DNA of 64,000 nucleotides from Gammaproteobacteria bacterium MFB021 (GCA_000737985.1 JNVT01000006.1:1-64000); one strand, 5' to 3'. Numbered from the stretch's first letter, positions 25,464 through 33,800 are shown. Program-made: numbers and translations. Notes: generated from the sequence alone by a model not told the origin.

Positions 25464-26561
25464 TCAACGGAACAGATCCTGCTGGTGGTGAGGAGGCCGA
25501 AAGTGGCGGGTGTCCAGCCCCTGGTCGGGGCGCCGCTGCAGGCCCAGGCGGCCGGCAGCGCGGCGGAAGCGCTGATCGATCATGTCGACGAAGATCCCGT
25601 CGCCGCGCATACGGTGGCCGAAGCGGCTGTCGTTGCTGGCGCCGCCGCGCGACTGGCGGATCAGACTCATCACCTTGCCGGCGCGCTCGGGGTAGTGAGC
25701 TTCCAGCCACGCTTCGAACAGCGGTGCCACCTCCCGTGGCAGGCGCAACAGCGTCCAACTGGCGCTGGTGGCGCCGGCTTCGGCTGCGCGTTCGAGCAAT
25801 GTCTCTATTTCGTGGTCGTTGATCGCCGGAATCACCGGCGCCAGCAGGGCGCCTACCGGAATGCCCGCGGCGGCGAGTTCGCTCAGTGTCTTGAGCCGGG
25901 CCGCCGGCGAGGCGGTGCGCGGCTCCAGCGTGCGCTTGAGCTCGTTGTCCAGGCTGGTGAGGCTGATGAAGACGCGCACCAGGCGCTGCTCGGCGAGTGC
26001 GGCCAGCAGGTCCCGATCCCGCAGGATCAGTGCGCTCTTGGTCACCAGCGTGACCGGATGACGGCACTCGAGCAGCAGCGCCAGCAGCTCGCGGGTGGTG
26101 CCGTACTCGGCCTCGATCGGCTGGTAGCAGTCGGTGTTGCCGGAGAGATTGATCGGCTGGCAGCGGTAGCCGGGCTTGCACAGCTCTTCGCGCAGCCGCG
26201 CCACCATTCCCTGCTTGGCGATCAGCCGGGTCTCGAAGTCGATGCCCGGTGACAGATCCCAGTAGGCGTGACTGGGGCGGGCATAGCAGTAGATGCAGCC
26301 GTGCTCACAGCCGCGATAAGGGTTGAGCGAGCGGTCGAAGCCCAGGTCCGGGGAGTGGTTCCAGGAGAGCGCGCTGCGCGGCGTCTCGTGCTGGATCTGA
26401 GTGGGTATGCGTTGCGGCAGCGCCTCCTGCCACCAGCCATCGTCGAAGGCTTCGGTATGGCTCGGCTGAAAGCGATTGTGCGGATTGAAGGTCGCGCCGC
26501 GGCCCTTGAGCGGGCTTGGTGACGCGGCGTAGGGATCGCGTGGCGGGGTGGGAGACGACAT
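25464..26561 (-). CDS. PA0069-family radical SAM protein
   Basis: A 365-residue radical SAM enzyme with the cluster motif CEHGCIYCYARPSH (CxxxCxxC). The N-terminal NPYRGCEHGC context and later DCYQPIEAEYGTTRELLALLLE and TLVTKSALILRDRDLL segments match the PA0069 / SplB-like group. The family's reaction is unknown; it is distantly like spore photoproduct lyase. The 5' region holds a perfect LexA box, so the gene is probably SOS-induced and may act in DNA damage response. The C-terminus after the catalytic barrel is basic and may bind nucleic acid. Confidence 0.9.
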   Translation of the reverse strand: MSSPTPPRDPYAASPSPLKGRGATFNPHNRFQPSHTEAFDDGWWQEALPQRIPTQIQHETPRSALSWNHSPDLGFDRSLNPYRGCEHGCIYCYARPSHAYWDLSPGIDFETRLIAKQGMVARLREELCKPGYRCQPINLSGNTDCYQPIEAEYGTTRELLALLLECRHPVTLVTKSALILRDRDLLAALAEQRLVRVFISLTSLDNELKRTLEPRTASPAARLKTLSELAAAGIPVGALLAPVIPAINDHEIETLLERAAEAGATSASWTLLRLPREVAPLFEAWLEAHYPERAGKVMSLIRQSRGGASNDSRFGHRMRGDGIFVDMIDQRFRRAAGRLGLQRRPDQGLDTRHFRPPHHQQDLFR

Positions 26562-26581
26562 GACGACTCCGTGATTGGATG

Positions 26582-26597
26582 CTGTTCAAACATACAG
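26582..26597 (-). promoter_or_regulatory. LexA (SOS) box
   Basis: CTGT-N8-ACAG, a perfect E. coli-type LexA box, lies 21 bases upstream of the radical SAM start. The wider context (TACTGTATGTTTGAACAGC on the minus strand) is also typical. The other flank is the 3' end of btuB, so the box can only serve the radical SAM gene. Confidence 0.8.
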
Positions 26598-26717
26598 TAT
26601 CACGGGGTCGTCACGACGCAAAGTGCCGGTCGTGGAGGCATGGCGCCGCTCGTGGCGTCAGCACACCCTCACCCGGCGTTGGCCACCAATGGATGAGGGC
26701 GCCATCGGGATGGACAG

Positions 26718-28562
26718 TTACAGCGTCAGTTTGACGCCGGCCTCGACGTAGCGGCCCTGGATGTCATAGCCCTCGGCCAGGGTGTAGTCGCGGTCGAAGG
26801 CGTTATCCAGCTTGGCCGAGAGTTCGACCTGCGGCGTCACCTGCCACGCCGTGCGCAGATCCACGATGCCGTAGCCGCTGACGGTGGTGTCTCCGTAAGG
26901 GGCGGTATAGCGGGTGTCGCGACGGTCGCCGGCGGCGCGCAGGGTGGCGCCGTAGCGCCAGTCGCCGAGGGCGTAGTCGGCATCCAGGCGGCCGAAGGTT
27001 CTGGCTCGGCGCTTCAGGCGCTCGCCGCTGTCGCGGTCTTCCGGATCCTGATGGGTCAGGCTGGCGCGCAGCGAGAGGCCGGCGTATTGCCAACCACCGC
27101 TCAGTTCGACACCGCGGATACGCGCGCGGTCGACGTTGTAGGGCACGAAGGCCGGGTCGAAGGCGATCAGATCGTCGATCCGGTTTTCGAAGGCGCTGAC
27201 GCGCGCATTCCAGGCGTCATGCTCGATGGCCCAGAACGCCTCCAGGTTGCGCGAGGTTTCGGCGTCGAGGTCGGGGTTACTGCCGTAGGGCCCGTAGAGA
27301 TCGATCAGGTTGGGCGCCTTGAATGCGGTCGAGTAGACCAGCCCGAGGCGCTGTGCCGATGTCAGACGGTAGGCGTAACCGGCACTGCCGGTGGTTTCGT
27401 CACCGAAGCGTGAATCGTCGTCGTAGCGCAGCGAGCCGCTCAGCTCATGGCGCCCGTACTCGCGCTGCAGCATGCCGTAGAGACCGTAGTTCTCGCGGCT
27501 GTCCTTGGCATAGCGCCCGGTGAACGGGCTGGCCGAGTCGAAGTCGACATGCTCCTGGCGGTAGTCCACCCCGAGGGTGTCGACACCGTTGGCGCGGGTG
27601 AAGCTGTGCTGGATGCCCAGCTCGTTGCGATGCGATTCGGTGACGCTGTAGCGCTCACCGGCATAGCGCTCTTCGCGGCGTTCGTCGAAGTGCCCGGCGG
27701 TGATCGCCATGTCCCAGTCGGGAGCCAGGGCCAGATCGTAGCGGCCGCCGAAGGTCTGCAGATAGCCGTCGGTGCGGCAGTCGTTGCTGGCGGCGCTGGC
27801 ATTGAGCGGGTAGCAGTCGTCGTAATCGGCGTCGGTATCCTGGCGCAACGCATTGAGACTCAGGCTGGCGTTGGCGCCGAAGCGGTGCGACAGACCCAAC
27901 TGAGCCCCGCCGCGCTTGAAGCCATCGCGTTCGCCGCTGGCGTCGCTGGCAAGGGCGTTGAAGCCGTCGCCGTCGCGCCGGAACAGAGTGGCGTTGAGGC
28001 GGGTAGCGGTATCGCCGGTGGAGACGAACAGGTTCTGTTTCTGGTTGTGCTGGTCGCCGGCGCGCAGGGACAAGGCGGCCTGGGTACCCTCGCCGCCGCG
28101 CCGGGTGAAGATCTGGATCACGCCGCCGATGGCATCTGCGCCGTAGGCGGCAGCGCGCGGTCCACGCACGATCTCGATGCGCTGGATCGCCTCGACCGGC
28201 AGGAACTCCAGGCTGGCGCCGCCGCTGGTGGCGGCATTGATGCGCACACCGTCGACCAGCACCAGGGTGTGGTCGGATTCGGTACCGCGCATGAACAGGC
28301 TGGTAATGGTGCCGTGCGCGCCGTTCTGCGTGATTTCGATACCGGCGCGGTTCTGCAGCAGGTCGATCACGCTATCGGCCTGGCTGCGCTCGATCTCCGC
28401 GCGGTCGATGATAGTGGTGCTGGCGAGCACGTCGGCCTGCGACTGCGGCAGCCGGTTGGCGGTGACCTGCAGGTCGTCGAGCTGCTGGGCTGCGGCGCCG
28501 AGACTTTGCAGCAGCAGAGCCATGGCGACGCCGTGGGCCATGGCGGTAGGACGGTAACCCAT
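26718..28562 (-). CDS. btuB: TonB-dependent vitamin B12 receptor BtuB
   Basis: Outer-membrane 22-strand receptor that takes up cobalamin with TonB energy. It has 614 residues, the same as E. coli BtuB. A signal peptide ends at GAAAQQ, and a TonB-box-like LDDLQVTANR follows. The plug has GIEITQNGAHGTITSLFMRG, TLVLVDGVRIN and IEIVRGPRAAAYGADAIGGVI. The barrel ends VEAGVKLTL. The start at 28562 fits the signal peptide; the open frame to 28685 has no such sense. A cobalamin riboswitch lies in the leader, which supports the substrate assignment. It is the only cobalamin receptor seen. Confidence 0.95.
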   Translation of the reverse strand: MGYRPTAMAHGVAMALLLQSLGAAAQQLDDLQVTANRLPQSQADVLASTTIIDRAEIERSQADSVIDLLQNRAGIEITQNGAHGTITSLFMRGTESDHTLVLVDGVRINAATSGGASLEFLPVEAIQRIEIVRGPRAAAYGADAIGGVIQIFTRRGGEGTQAALSLRAGDQHNQKQNLFVSTGDTATRLNATLFRRDGDGFNALASDASGERDGFKRGGAQLGLSHRFGANASLSLNALRQDTDADYDDCYPLNASAASNDCRTDGYLQTFGGRYDLALAPDWDMAITAGHFDERREERYAGERYSVTESHRNELGIQHSFTRANGVDTLGVDYRQEHVDFDSASPFTGRYAKDSRENYGLYGMLQREYGRHELSGSLRYDDDSRFGDETTGSAGYAYRLTSAQRLGLVYSTAFKAPNLIDLYGPYGSNPDLDAETSRNLEAFWAIEHDAWNARVSAFENRIDDLIAFDPAFVPYNVDRARIRGVELSGGWQYAGLSLRASLTHQDPEDRDSGERLKRRARTFGRLDADYALGDWRYGATLRAAGDRRDTRYTAPYGDTTVSGYGIVDLRTAWQVTPQVELSAKLDNAFDRDYTLAEGYDIQGRYVEAGVKLTL

Positions 28563-28715
28563 GAATGATGATCCCCAAACGCGTATCGGAACCGTTCTCG
28601 TGCGCGGCGCAGTGGCGTCGCGGGCGGTTCCTTGTGTTGCGATGACGCGATGGGAGGGAACGGCGTGACGAAATACGCCGGCCAACGCATTCTGGGCGGC
28701 CGGCGTGCGCTGTCG

Positions 28716-28748
28716 TCACTGGTTTGAGCCCTCCGCATCAACCAGTGA
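28716..28748 (-). terminator. Expression-platform hairpin downstream of the cobalamin aptamer
   Basis: TCACTGGTT (28716-28724) pairs with AACCAGTGA (28740-28748) in a 9-bp perfect stem. The loop contains GGAGGG, which could act as or mask a ribosome-binding or antiterminator element. It directly follows the aptamer's GGAGACC segment. The switching mode is inferred. Confidence 0.5.
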
Positions 28749-29102
28749 AGAGAACGACGCCGGTCTCCGGACTCACGCGCGGTGATCTTCGATCACCCGA
28801 CACCGGGCCTTCCCATGAGTGATGGCGTGCCGCAAAAGTGGGCGCCGCTGCTCACAGTGGCTGGACTTAGGCTTTGCACGAAAACTACCTGCGCTCGGCA
28901 ATACGGCGTTAAAAATCGGCTGGAGCGCCAGCCCGGTCAAAAATGCTCATTTACACCCCGTAAACTCCGCGTCTTCGCCGATTTTTGCCTTGTCTTGCCT
29001 TCGCTCGCTGACTTTTCGTACAAACCCTAGAAAGTCCACCGGTGTCTGACACGATTACCGTTGCGGGGGCAGTACGGGGCTCTCACCCGTTTCCCGAACA
29101 CG
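28749..29102 (-). ncRNA. Cobalamin riboswitch of btuB, interrupted by a MITE
   Basis: Read on the minus strand the 5' part has GGGAAACGGGTGAGAG, then CTGCCCCCGCAACGGTAATC. The 3' part has AGTCCAGCCACTG, then TGGGAAGGCC and GAGTCCGGAGACCGGC. These are the conserved blocks of the AdoCbl riboswitch in the right order. Between CCGCAACGGTAA and GCCACTG a 158-bp element (28870-29027) is inserted. Without it the join would form a 6-bp hairpin GGACTT-TCT-AAGTCC, so the insertion is in its apical loop. Whether the aptamer still folds is open. Confidence 0.9.
28870..29027. mobile_element. 158-bp MITE-like element with terminal inverted repeats
   Basis: The ends GGCTTTGCACGAAAA (28870-28884) and, reversed, GGGTTTGTACGAAAA match at 13 of 15 bases. 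An inner inverted repeat of 10 bp, AAAAATCGGC/GCCGATTTTT (28911-28920 and 28977-28986), joins them into long imperfect arms. TA occurs directly outside both ends (28868-28869 and 29028-29029), as expected for a TA target duplication of IS630/Tc1-type movement. There is no coding capacity. It sits inside the btuB cobalamin riboswitch. Confidence 0.8.
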
Positions 29103-29147
29103 TCGCTCTCGACGCGCGGATTGTCGCAGCTTCTCGCCGGCCAGGGA

Positions 29148-29168
29148 AATGGCGCGTCGCGCGCCATT
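29148..29168 (-). terminator. Hairpin at the 3' end of the MotB-like gene
   Basis: AATGGCGCG (29148-29156) pairs with CGCGCCATT (29160-29168), beginning at the last base of the stop codon. It separates the stator-type genes from the btuB leader. No T-run is seen. Confidence 0.5.
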
Positions 29169-30016
29169 CACGAGCCGTCGCTGCCGGCCTCCTGCAGTAC
29201 CAGTTCCACCCGGCGGTTGCGCGCCCGGCCGGCGGGGGTGTCGTTATCGGCCAGCGGCTCGGTGGAGGCGTAGCCGATGGCGCGCAGGCGACCCCCATCG
29301 ATGCCGTCCAGACGCAGTGCACGCACCACGGCAGCGGCACGGGCCGCGGAGAGCTCCCAGTTGGAGGGGAACTGCGGGGTCGAGATCGGCACGCTGTCGG
29401 TATGCCCTTCGACCGAGATGGTGCCCTGGAACTCCTGCAGCAGCGGGATCATCTTCTCGATCAGCGCGCGCCCCTTGTCGCTGACATCCACGGCGCTGGA
29501 GTCGAACAGCAGATGGTCCTGAATGCGCAGATTGAAGCCGTGCGGAATCGCGGTCACCTGGACCCCGTCGATCTGCGGCAGTGTCTCGTCCACCGGGTCG
29601 GGCAGGTCGAACAGCGGCACTGCGAACAGCAGTGGTGTCATCGGCACCAGCGGCGGCGGTGCCGGGCGCGGGGCGTAGAAGCCGACATCGCTGGCCACGG
29701 GGGCAGCCGTCAGCTGGCGCGGCGGCCGATAGAAACCGAGCTGGGCGGCGCTTGGGGCGGCCTTGGGAGGCACGGCGGCCGGCACCTTGAGCGCCAGCGT
29801 CACCGGTGGCGTCGTGGGTTGCTCGGGGGAGGCGAGCTGGCCGCCGTAGAGCGCCAGCATCAGCACGAAGAAGGTGACCAGCAGCAGCAGCAGGTCGAGA
29901 TAGCTCATCAGCCAGGAGTCGCTCTCGCTGCCACGCCCACCCTCGGCCAGGGCGTCATCGTCGAACAGCAGCTCGGCGAAGGGACCGCGCGCGGCGTAGT
30001 CCGTGGTGCCACTCAT
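29168..30016 (-). CDS. MotB/OmpA-type stator subunit
   Basis: A 282-residue protein with a cytosolic N-terminus, one transmembrane helix (SWLMSYLDLLLLLVTFFVL) carrying the Asp that conducts ions in MotB, and a proline-rich linker. It ends in an OmpA/MotB peptidoglycan-binding domain (FDSSAVDVSDKGRALIEKM, ISVEGHTDSVP, NWELSAARAAAVVRAL, GYASTEPLADNDTPAGRARNRRVEL). The linker holds two GFYRPP / GFYAPR-like repeats. It overlaps the MotA-like gene by 4 bases. No flagellar genes are near, so it may be a flagellar stator at a distance or another ion-driven complex. Confidence 0.9.
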   Translation of the reverse strand: MSGTTDYAARGPFAELLFDDDALAEGGRGSESDSWLMSYLDLLLLLVTFFVLMLALYGGQLASPEQPTTPPVTLALKVPAAVPPKAAPSAAQLGFYRPPRQLTAAPVASDVGFYAPRPAPPPLVPMTPLLFAVPLFDLPDPVDETLPQIDGVQVTAIPHGFNLRIQDHLLFDSSAVDVSDKGRALIEKMIPLLQEFQGTISVEGHTDSVPISTPQFPSNWELSAARAAAVVRALRLDGIDGGRLRAIGYASTEPLADNDTPAGRARNRRVELVLQEAGSDGS

Positions 30017-30831
30017 GAGGTCGGGGACGAGAGATCCGTGGCCGCGGCCTGGCGCGGATCACGCATCTCGTCGCGATGTTCGATGCGGTAGGTGTTGAGC
30101 GCCTCTTCGATGAACGCGGGCAGGCGACGCTTGCTCACCATCATGATGCCTTCGAGGATCATCGTCATCGCCATCAGTCGCGCCTCGGTGCGCCGCTCCA
30201 GCTTCACCGCGATCGGCTTGAACACCAGATTGGCGAGCAGGATGCCGTAGAAGGTGGACATCAGCGCCACCGCCAGACGCGGGCCGATGATCGTCAGGTC
30301 GCCGGCCTGGATCACCTCGAGCATGTTGATCAGCCCGACCAGGGTGCCGAGCATGCCGAATGCCGGGGCGTAGATCGCCATGGTGCGCAGGATCTGCGCC
30401 TCGGTGCGCTCGCGCGCCTTCACCCGCACCATGCGCCAGCGCAGCATCTCGCGAATCTCCTCCTCGCGACTGTTGGCGATCACCATCTGCATGCCGGTGC
30501 GCAGGAAGGGGTTGGTGACGCCCTCCAGCGCGCTCTCGATGGCGCGGATGTTACCGCGGCTCCAGTGGCGCGACATTTCGACCAGCTGGTCGAGGTCGGC
30601 ATCGAGCTCGCTCTGCTGGGATTCGCGCCGGAACACCACCGCGATCTGGCGGCACAGGCGCTGCATCTCGGCGAGCGGATAGCTGATGAAGCTGGCGGCC
30701 AGGGTGCCGGTGAGCACGATCGCCAGCCCCGGCAGATTGAAGAAGCTGCTCGGGGCCTGAGCGGTGAAGAGCACGACGGTCACCAGCAGCAACGCACTGG
30801 CGACCATGCCGATGAGGGTGGAGGGATTCAT
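30013..30831 (-). CDS. MotA-type stator / TolQ-ExbB superfamily channel subunit
   Basis: A 272-residue inner-membrane protein with four hydrophobic segments: two near the N-terminus, then YAPAFGMLGTLVGLINML and LAVALMSTFYGILLANLVF. The last two are the conserved MotA/TolQ/ExbB channel helices. The large cytosolic loop has RHWSRGNIRAIESAL and charged residues, as in MotA's rotor-contact loop. MNPSTLIGM at 30831 is the better start; the frame to 30870 adds a Cys/Pro-rich stretch with no ribosome-binding site. Translationally coupled to the MotB-like gene, so a stator pair is certain; its rotor is not. Confidence 0.9.
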   Translation of the reverse strand: MNPSTLIGMVASALLLVTVVLFTAQAPSSFFNLPGLAIVLTGTLAASFISYPLAEMQRLCRQIAVVFRRESQQSELDADLDQLVEMSRHWSRGNIRAIESALEGVTNPFLRTGMQMVIANSREEEIREMLRWRMVRVKARERTEAQILRTMAIYAPAFGMLGTLVGLINMLEVIQAGDLTIIGPRLAVALMSTFYGILLANLVFKPIAVKLERRTEARLMAMTMILEGIMMVSKRRLPAFIEEALNTYRIEHRDEMRDPRQAAATDLSSPTS

Positions 30832-30936
30832 GGACGGCTCGCAACCTGGAAACGGGCAGGTTGGCATCATAGCCCGGGGCAGTCGCCGTCAAAGACGCTA
30901 ACTGACGCGACTAACGGGCGCTTTTCGTGCGCTGTG

Positions 30937-31746
30937 TCAGACGCCGCCGCGCTGCGACTCGGTGTGGGTCTGCTGCTGGCCGGCGTGCTCGATGAAGCGC
31001 ACCGGGTCATCGCTGATCACGCCGTCCACGCCCCACTCCCACAGCTTGTCGAAGGCGACGGGGTCGTTGGCGGTGTAACAGAACAGCTTGATCTCTTCGT
31101 CGGCGATCTCGCGGGCGCGCTTGACCTTCAGCTTGCGCCAGTCCAGGTGCAGGCTGTAGGCGGAGAGCCGCTCGGTCTCGCGCCACCAGCGCTTGGGCGC
31201 CTTGTCGTCGAGCACGCCCAGGCGCAATCGATCCGGGTTCGCCTCCAGCGCCCGCGCTGCGGTGAGGGCGTGACGGTCGAACGAGGAGACGATCAGCTTC
31301 TCCGGCGCCAGGGCTTCCAGGGTCGGCGGCAGTGCCGCCTTGACCAGCTCGATCGCATTGCGCCCGCGGGTCACCTTGAGCTCCAGATTGAGCCCCATGT
31401 CGAGACGCTTGAGCAGCGCCAGCATTGCTTCGAGCGTGGCCATGCGCTCGCCGCGGAACTGCTCGCCGAACCAGGCGCCCACGTCGAGCCGCGCGGCGCT
31501 GGCGGCGTCGAAGCGGAATAGCTTGCCGCGCCCGTTGGAGCAGCGCTTGACCCCGGCGTCGTGCCACAGCACCGGGGTGCCGTCGCCGAGCAGTTGAACG
31601 TCCAGCTCTACCCACCGGCATCCGGCCGCATGCGCGGCTTGCACCGCCGCCAGCGTATTCTCCGGCGCGCGCGCGGAGAGACCACGGTGCGCGATATAGC
31701 GGGGTCCATCGCCCGGGATGGGCTGAGGGGACGAACTCTGTGTCAT
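30937..31746 (-). CDS. ugpQ: Glycerophosphodiester phosphodiesterase
   Basis: A 269-residue cytosolic GDPD of the UgpQ type that hydrolyses deacylated phospholipids to glycerol-3-phosphate and an alcohol. The catalytic HRGLSARAPENT and ELDVQLLGDGTPVLWHD (Glu and Asp metal ligands) are intact, and the barrel ends at CYTANDPVAFDKLWEWGVDGVISDDP. There is no signal peptide. GGAG lies 11 bases before the ATG at 31746. It is a single gene. Confidence 0.92.
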   Translation of the reverse strand: MTQSSSPQPIPGDGPRYIAHRGLSARAPENTLAAVQAAHAAGCRWVELDVQLLGDGTPVLWHDAGVKRCSNGRGKLFRFDAASAARLDVGAWFGEQFRGERMATLEAMLALLKRLDMGLNLELKVTRGRNAIELVKAALPPTLEALAPEKLIVSSFDRHALTAARALEANPDRLRLGVLDDKAPKRWWRETERLSAYSLHLDWRKLKVKRAREIADEEIKLFCYTANDPVAFDKLWEWGVDGVISDDPVRFIEHAGQQQTHTESQRGGV

Positions 31747-32122
31747 GCGTCTAGGGTCTCCGGTGAGAGGTAAGCGGTGGCTGGCCGGCTGGTGTCGCAC
31801 GCAGGCGTCGGGGCGACGCCCCGAAATCAGGCTTGACCTTCGTCCACGTCGCGGTCGGCGTCAAGACGGCGCGCGGATTATTTGCGCGTGGCATTTATTG
31901 TCATGCCGAGTGCTGCCATACCCGGTATTGTCATGCCCGGCCGTGCGGTCCTCGAGAGTGGGGGTGATTCCGCTCAAAAACAAATGATTCGCATTTGTTG
32001 ATGAGTGTCGATGTTATTTGCCACAATCGGAGACGCCACCAGGCCCTATCTCTTTGGGCCCGGTGATGATCAATGCTGCATGGGCCGGTTCCCGGCAGCA
32101 CGAGCGAGGATCCTTGCACCTC
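31747..32122. other. Divergent intergenic region between the GDPD and FhuF-like genes
   Basis: It holds a Fur-type palindrome at 31979-31999 and two copies of an ATTGTCATGCC(C/G)G word near 31898 and 31926. I see no supported gene; short open frames here lack coding signs. Confidence 0.5.
31979..31999. promoter_or_regulatory. Putative Fur box upstream of the FhuF-like gene
   Basis: AACAAATG-ATTCG-CATTTGTT is a perfect 8-bp dyad and closely resembles pseudomonad Fur boxes (AAATGATnnnCATTT). It lies about 124 bases upstream of the chosen fhuF start. Iron repression is inferred. Confidence 0.6.
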
Positions 32123-32983
32123 ATGTCACTGCCTTCCCGAGCCTGCGTGATCCATCAGCCGCCGGCGAGCTGCATCCCGCGGTCGCCCTCCGTGGCAGCG
32201 CCCAGATCGCTGCCGCTGGGCCAGGCGCATGCCGCCTATCTGAGCGAGACACTGCGGCTCCGCTGGGGGAGCGAGGCGGGCGGGCAGGCACTCCCGGTCA
32301 CGGTGTTCTGCGACCCCCGGCGCTGCGCTGAACTGCTGGACCGTCTGGGGCCGACTCTCGGCTCGCCCGATCGGCGCACCACCGCCTCGCTGCTGTCGAA
32401 GCGCCTGGGCTTTCTGCTCACCGGCGCGCCGCTCTATCTGCTCTCGGTGTGCGATCGCGGGCTCGATCTGGCGCCGGGCAACTGCCTGATCGATATCCGC
32501 CACGATGGCCAGGCGTGGCGCTCGACGCTGCCACTGCGCTCGCTACGACTGCAGCGCTGGTCGCCAGCGGCGCGAGAGAGCGCGCGTCATGCCTTATTGA
32601 ACGAGCTGTTCACCGGGCTGATCACACCGCTGTGGCAGACCCTGCGCGAGGTGGGCGGCGTGCCGCCGCGCATGCTGTGGGAGAATCTGGCGGTGCGGGT
32701 CTACTCGCTCTACGAGCGCCGCCTGGTCGAGCTCGAAGGCGGGCTGGTCGATGCTGCCGCGCGCCGGCGCTGCGCGGCGGACTACCGCTTCCTGCTCGAG
32801 GCCGAGCCGGAGCTGTTCGGCATCGACTTCAACCCGCTGGCGCGTTTCCATCACGCCAAGACCCGCCGCACGGATGGCGTAGAAGTGCGCTACCGGCGCA
32901 GCTGCTGCCTCTATTATCGTGCCGCCTGCCCGGTGGCCTACTGCCAATCCTGTCCGCTGAGCCGGTCTCGAACCGAGGGGTGA
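32123..32983 (+). CDS. fhuF: FhuF-like siderophore-iron reductase
   Basis: A 286-residue cytosolic protein with the C-terminal cysteine cluster RRSCCLYYRAACPVAYCQSCPL. This includes the CC-x10-C-x2-C ligand set of the FhuF [2Fe-2S] domain, which reduces ferric hydroxamate siderophores to free the iron. The upstream part has the GIDFNPLARFHHAK segment. The start at 32123 has GAGGA 13 bases upstream; an ATG at 32066 would add 19 residues and lies nearer the Fur-like box. It is a single gene; no siderophore transport genes are visible. The family call is firm, the partner siderophore unknown. Confidence 0.85.
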   Translation: MSLPSRACVIHQPPASCIPRSPSVAAPRSLPLGQAHAAYLSETLRLRWGSEAGGQALPVTVFCDPRRCAELLDRLGPTLGSPDRRTTASLLSKRLGFLLTGAPLYLLSVCDRGLDLAPGNCLIDIRHDGQAWRSTLPLRSLRLQRWSPAARESARHALLNELFTGLITPLWQTLREVGGVPPRMLWENLAVRVYSLYERRLVELEGGLVDAAARRRCAADYRFLLEAEPELFGIDFNPLARFHHAKTRRTDGVEVRYRRSCCLYYRAACPVAYCQSCPLSRSRTEG

Positions 32984-33129
32984 TGCCGGCCTCCGGGCCC
33001 GGTGGCGCGCCCGCGGCGATGGAATATGCTAGGCTGCGCGCTTTTGCCTGCCCGCGTCCAGCGGCACGCCTATCCGCTGACGCTCTTGTCAGCCCGGGCA
33101 GGATCGAGTCGATGCGTGCGGAGAGTCCG

Positions 33130-33705
33130 ATGAAAGTCGTTCATGTAAAGAACCCCGAAAGCCGCGAGGCGTGCCTGGCCCAGCTGTGCGCCAATGTCTA
33201 TGGCCGTGAAGCGGGGCTGGCGCCGCTGGTCACCTTCGCCGGAACCCTGGGTGTGCTGTTCGAGCAGGAAGCGGCACGGCTGTTCGCGCTGACCGACGAC
33301 GACCGCCAGGTGCTGAGCCTGGCGCTGGTCTCCGCCGACGTCGAGGGTCGCAGCATGGAGCTGGCGATGGTTTCGACACCCCAGGGCGACGGCCATAGCG
33401 AGCACAGTGCGCGCCTGATCCGTCTGCTCGCCGAGAAAGCGCCGCTGCGCGTGCTCGCCAGCGACGCTGACGCGGAACGCTTCTTCCGTGACTGCGGCAT
33501 CACCCGTTGGATCGATGCCGAGGGCGGCATGCGCGTGGGCCTGGCGCCGCGTCATCCCGAGCCCAAGGGCGGGAAGCTGCCCGGGGTGGTGCGCTTCGAC
33601 GGCGACGGCATCGTCAAGACCTTCAAGGCCGACCCGGAGACCTTCGAATCCTACAAGCAGCGCTTCGTTGCCGCGCTGGAGCGCTTTCCCCACAGCGTGA
33701 TCTGA
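33130..33705 (+). CDS. Conserved hypothetical protein, distantly acetyltransferase-like
   Basis: A 191-residue cytosolic protein I do not recognise. The order of strands and helices (EQEAARLFALTD, QVLSLALVSADVEGRSMELAMV, ARLIRLLAEKAPLRVLASDADAERFFRDCGITRW) loosely resembles a GNAT fold, including a final FxxxGF-like region, but no acetyl-CoA loop is clear. The C-terminus is basic and polar (PKGGKLPGVVRFDGDGIVKTFK). GGAG is 6 bases before the ATG at 33130; another ATG at 33112 also has AGGA. It has no close neighbours on its strand. Confidence 0.6.
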   Translation: MKVVHVKNPESREACLAQLCANVYGREAGLAPLVTFAGTLGVLFEQEAARLFALTDDDRQVLSLALVSADVEGRSMELAMVSTPQGDGHSEHSARLIRLLAEKAPLRVLASDADAERFFRDCGITRWIDAEGGMRVGLAPRHPEPKGGKLPGVVRFDGDGIVKTFKADPETFESYKQRFVAALERFPHSVI

Positions 33706-33800
33706 CCCCATCGAGCGGGCCGAGCCTCCGAGCATCAAACCGGCCCGTTCGCGGCGTGTGGCTTGACCCGGCTGGCGAATGGCGCTTGGATGAGGGTTTG

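Noticed and set aside
31931-32119. Small minus-strand gene in the GDPD/fhuF gap
   Set aside because: No ribosome-binding site, no family, and it overlaps the Fur-like box and the fhuF leader.
32449-33705. 418-residue frame starting inside the FhuF-like gene
   Set aside because: The first half overlaps the FhuF frame and ends up as Arg/Ala-rich shadow; the real gene starts at 33130 with a ribosome-binding site.
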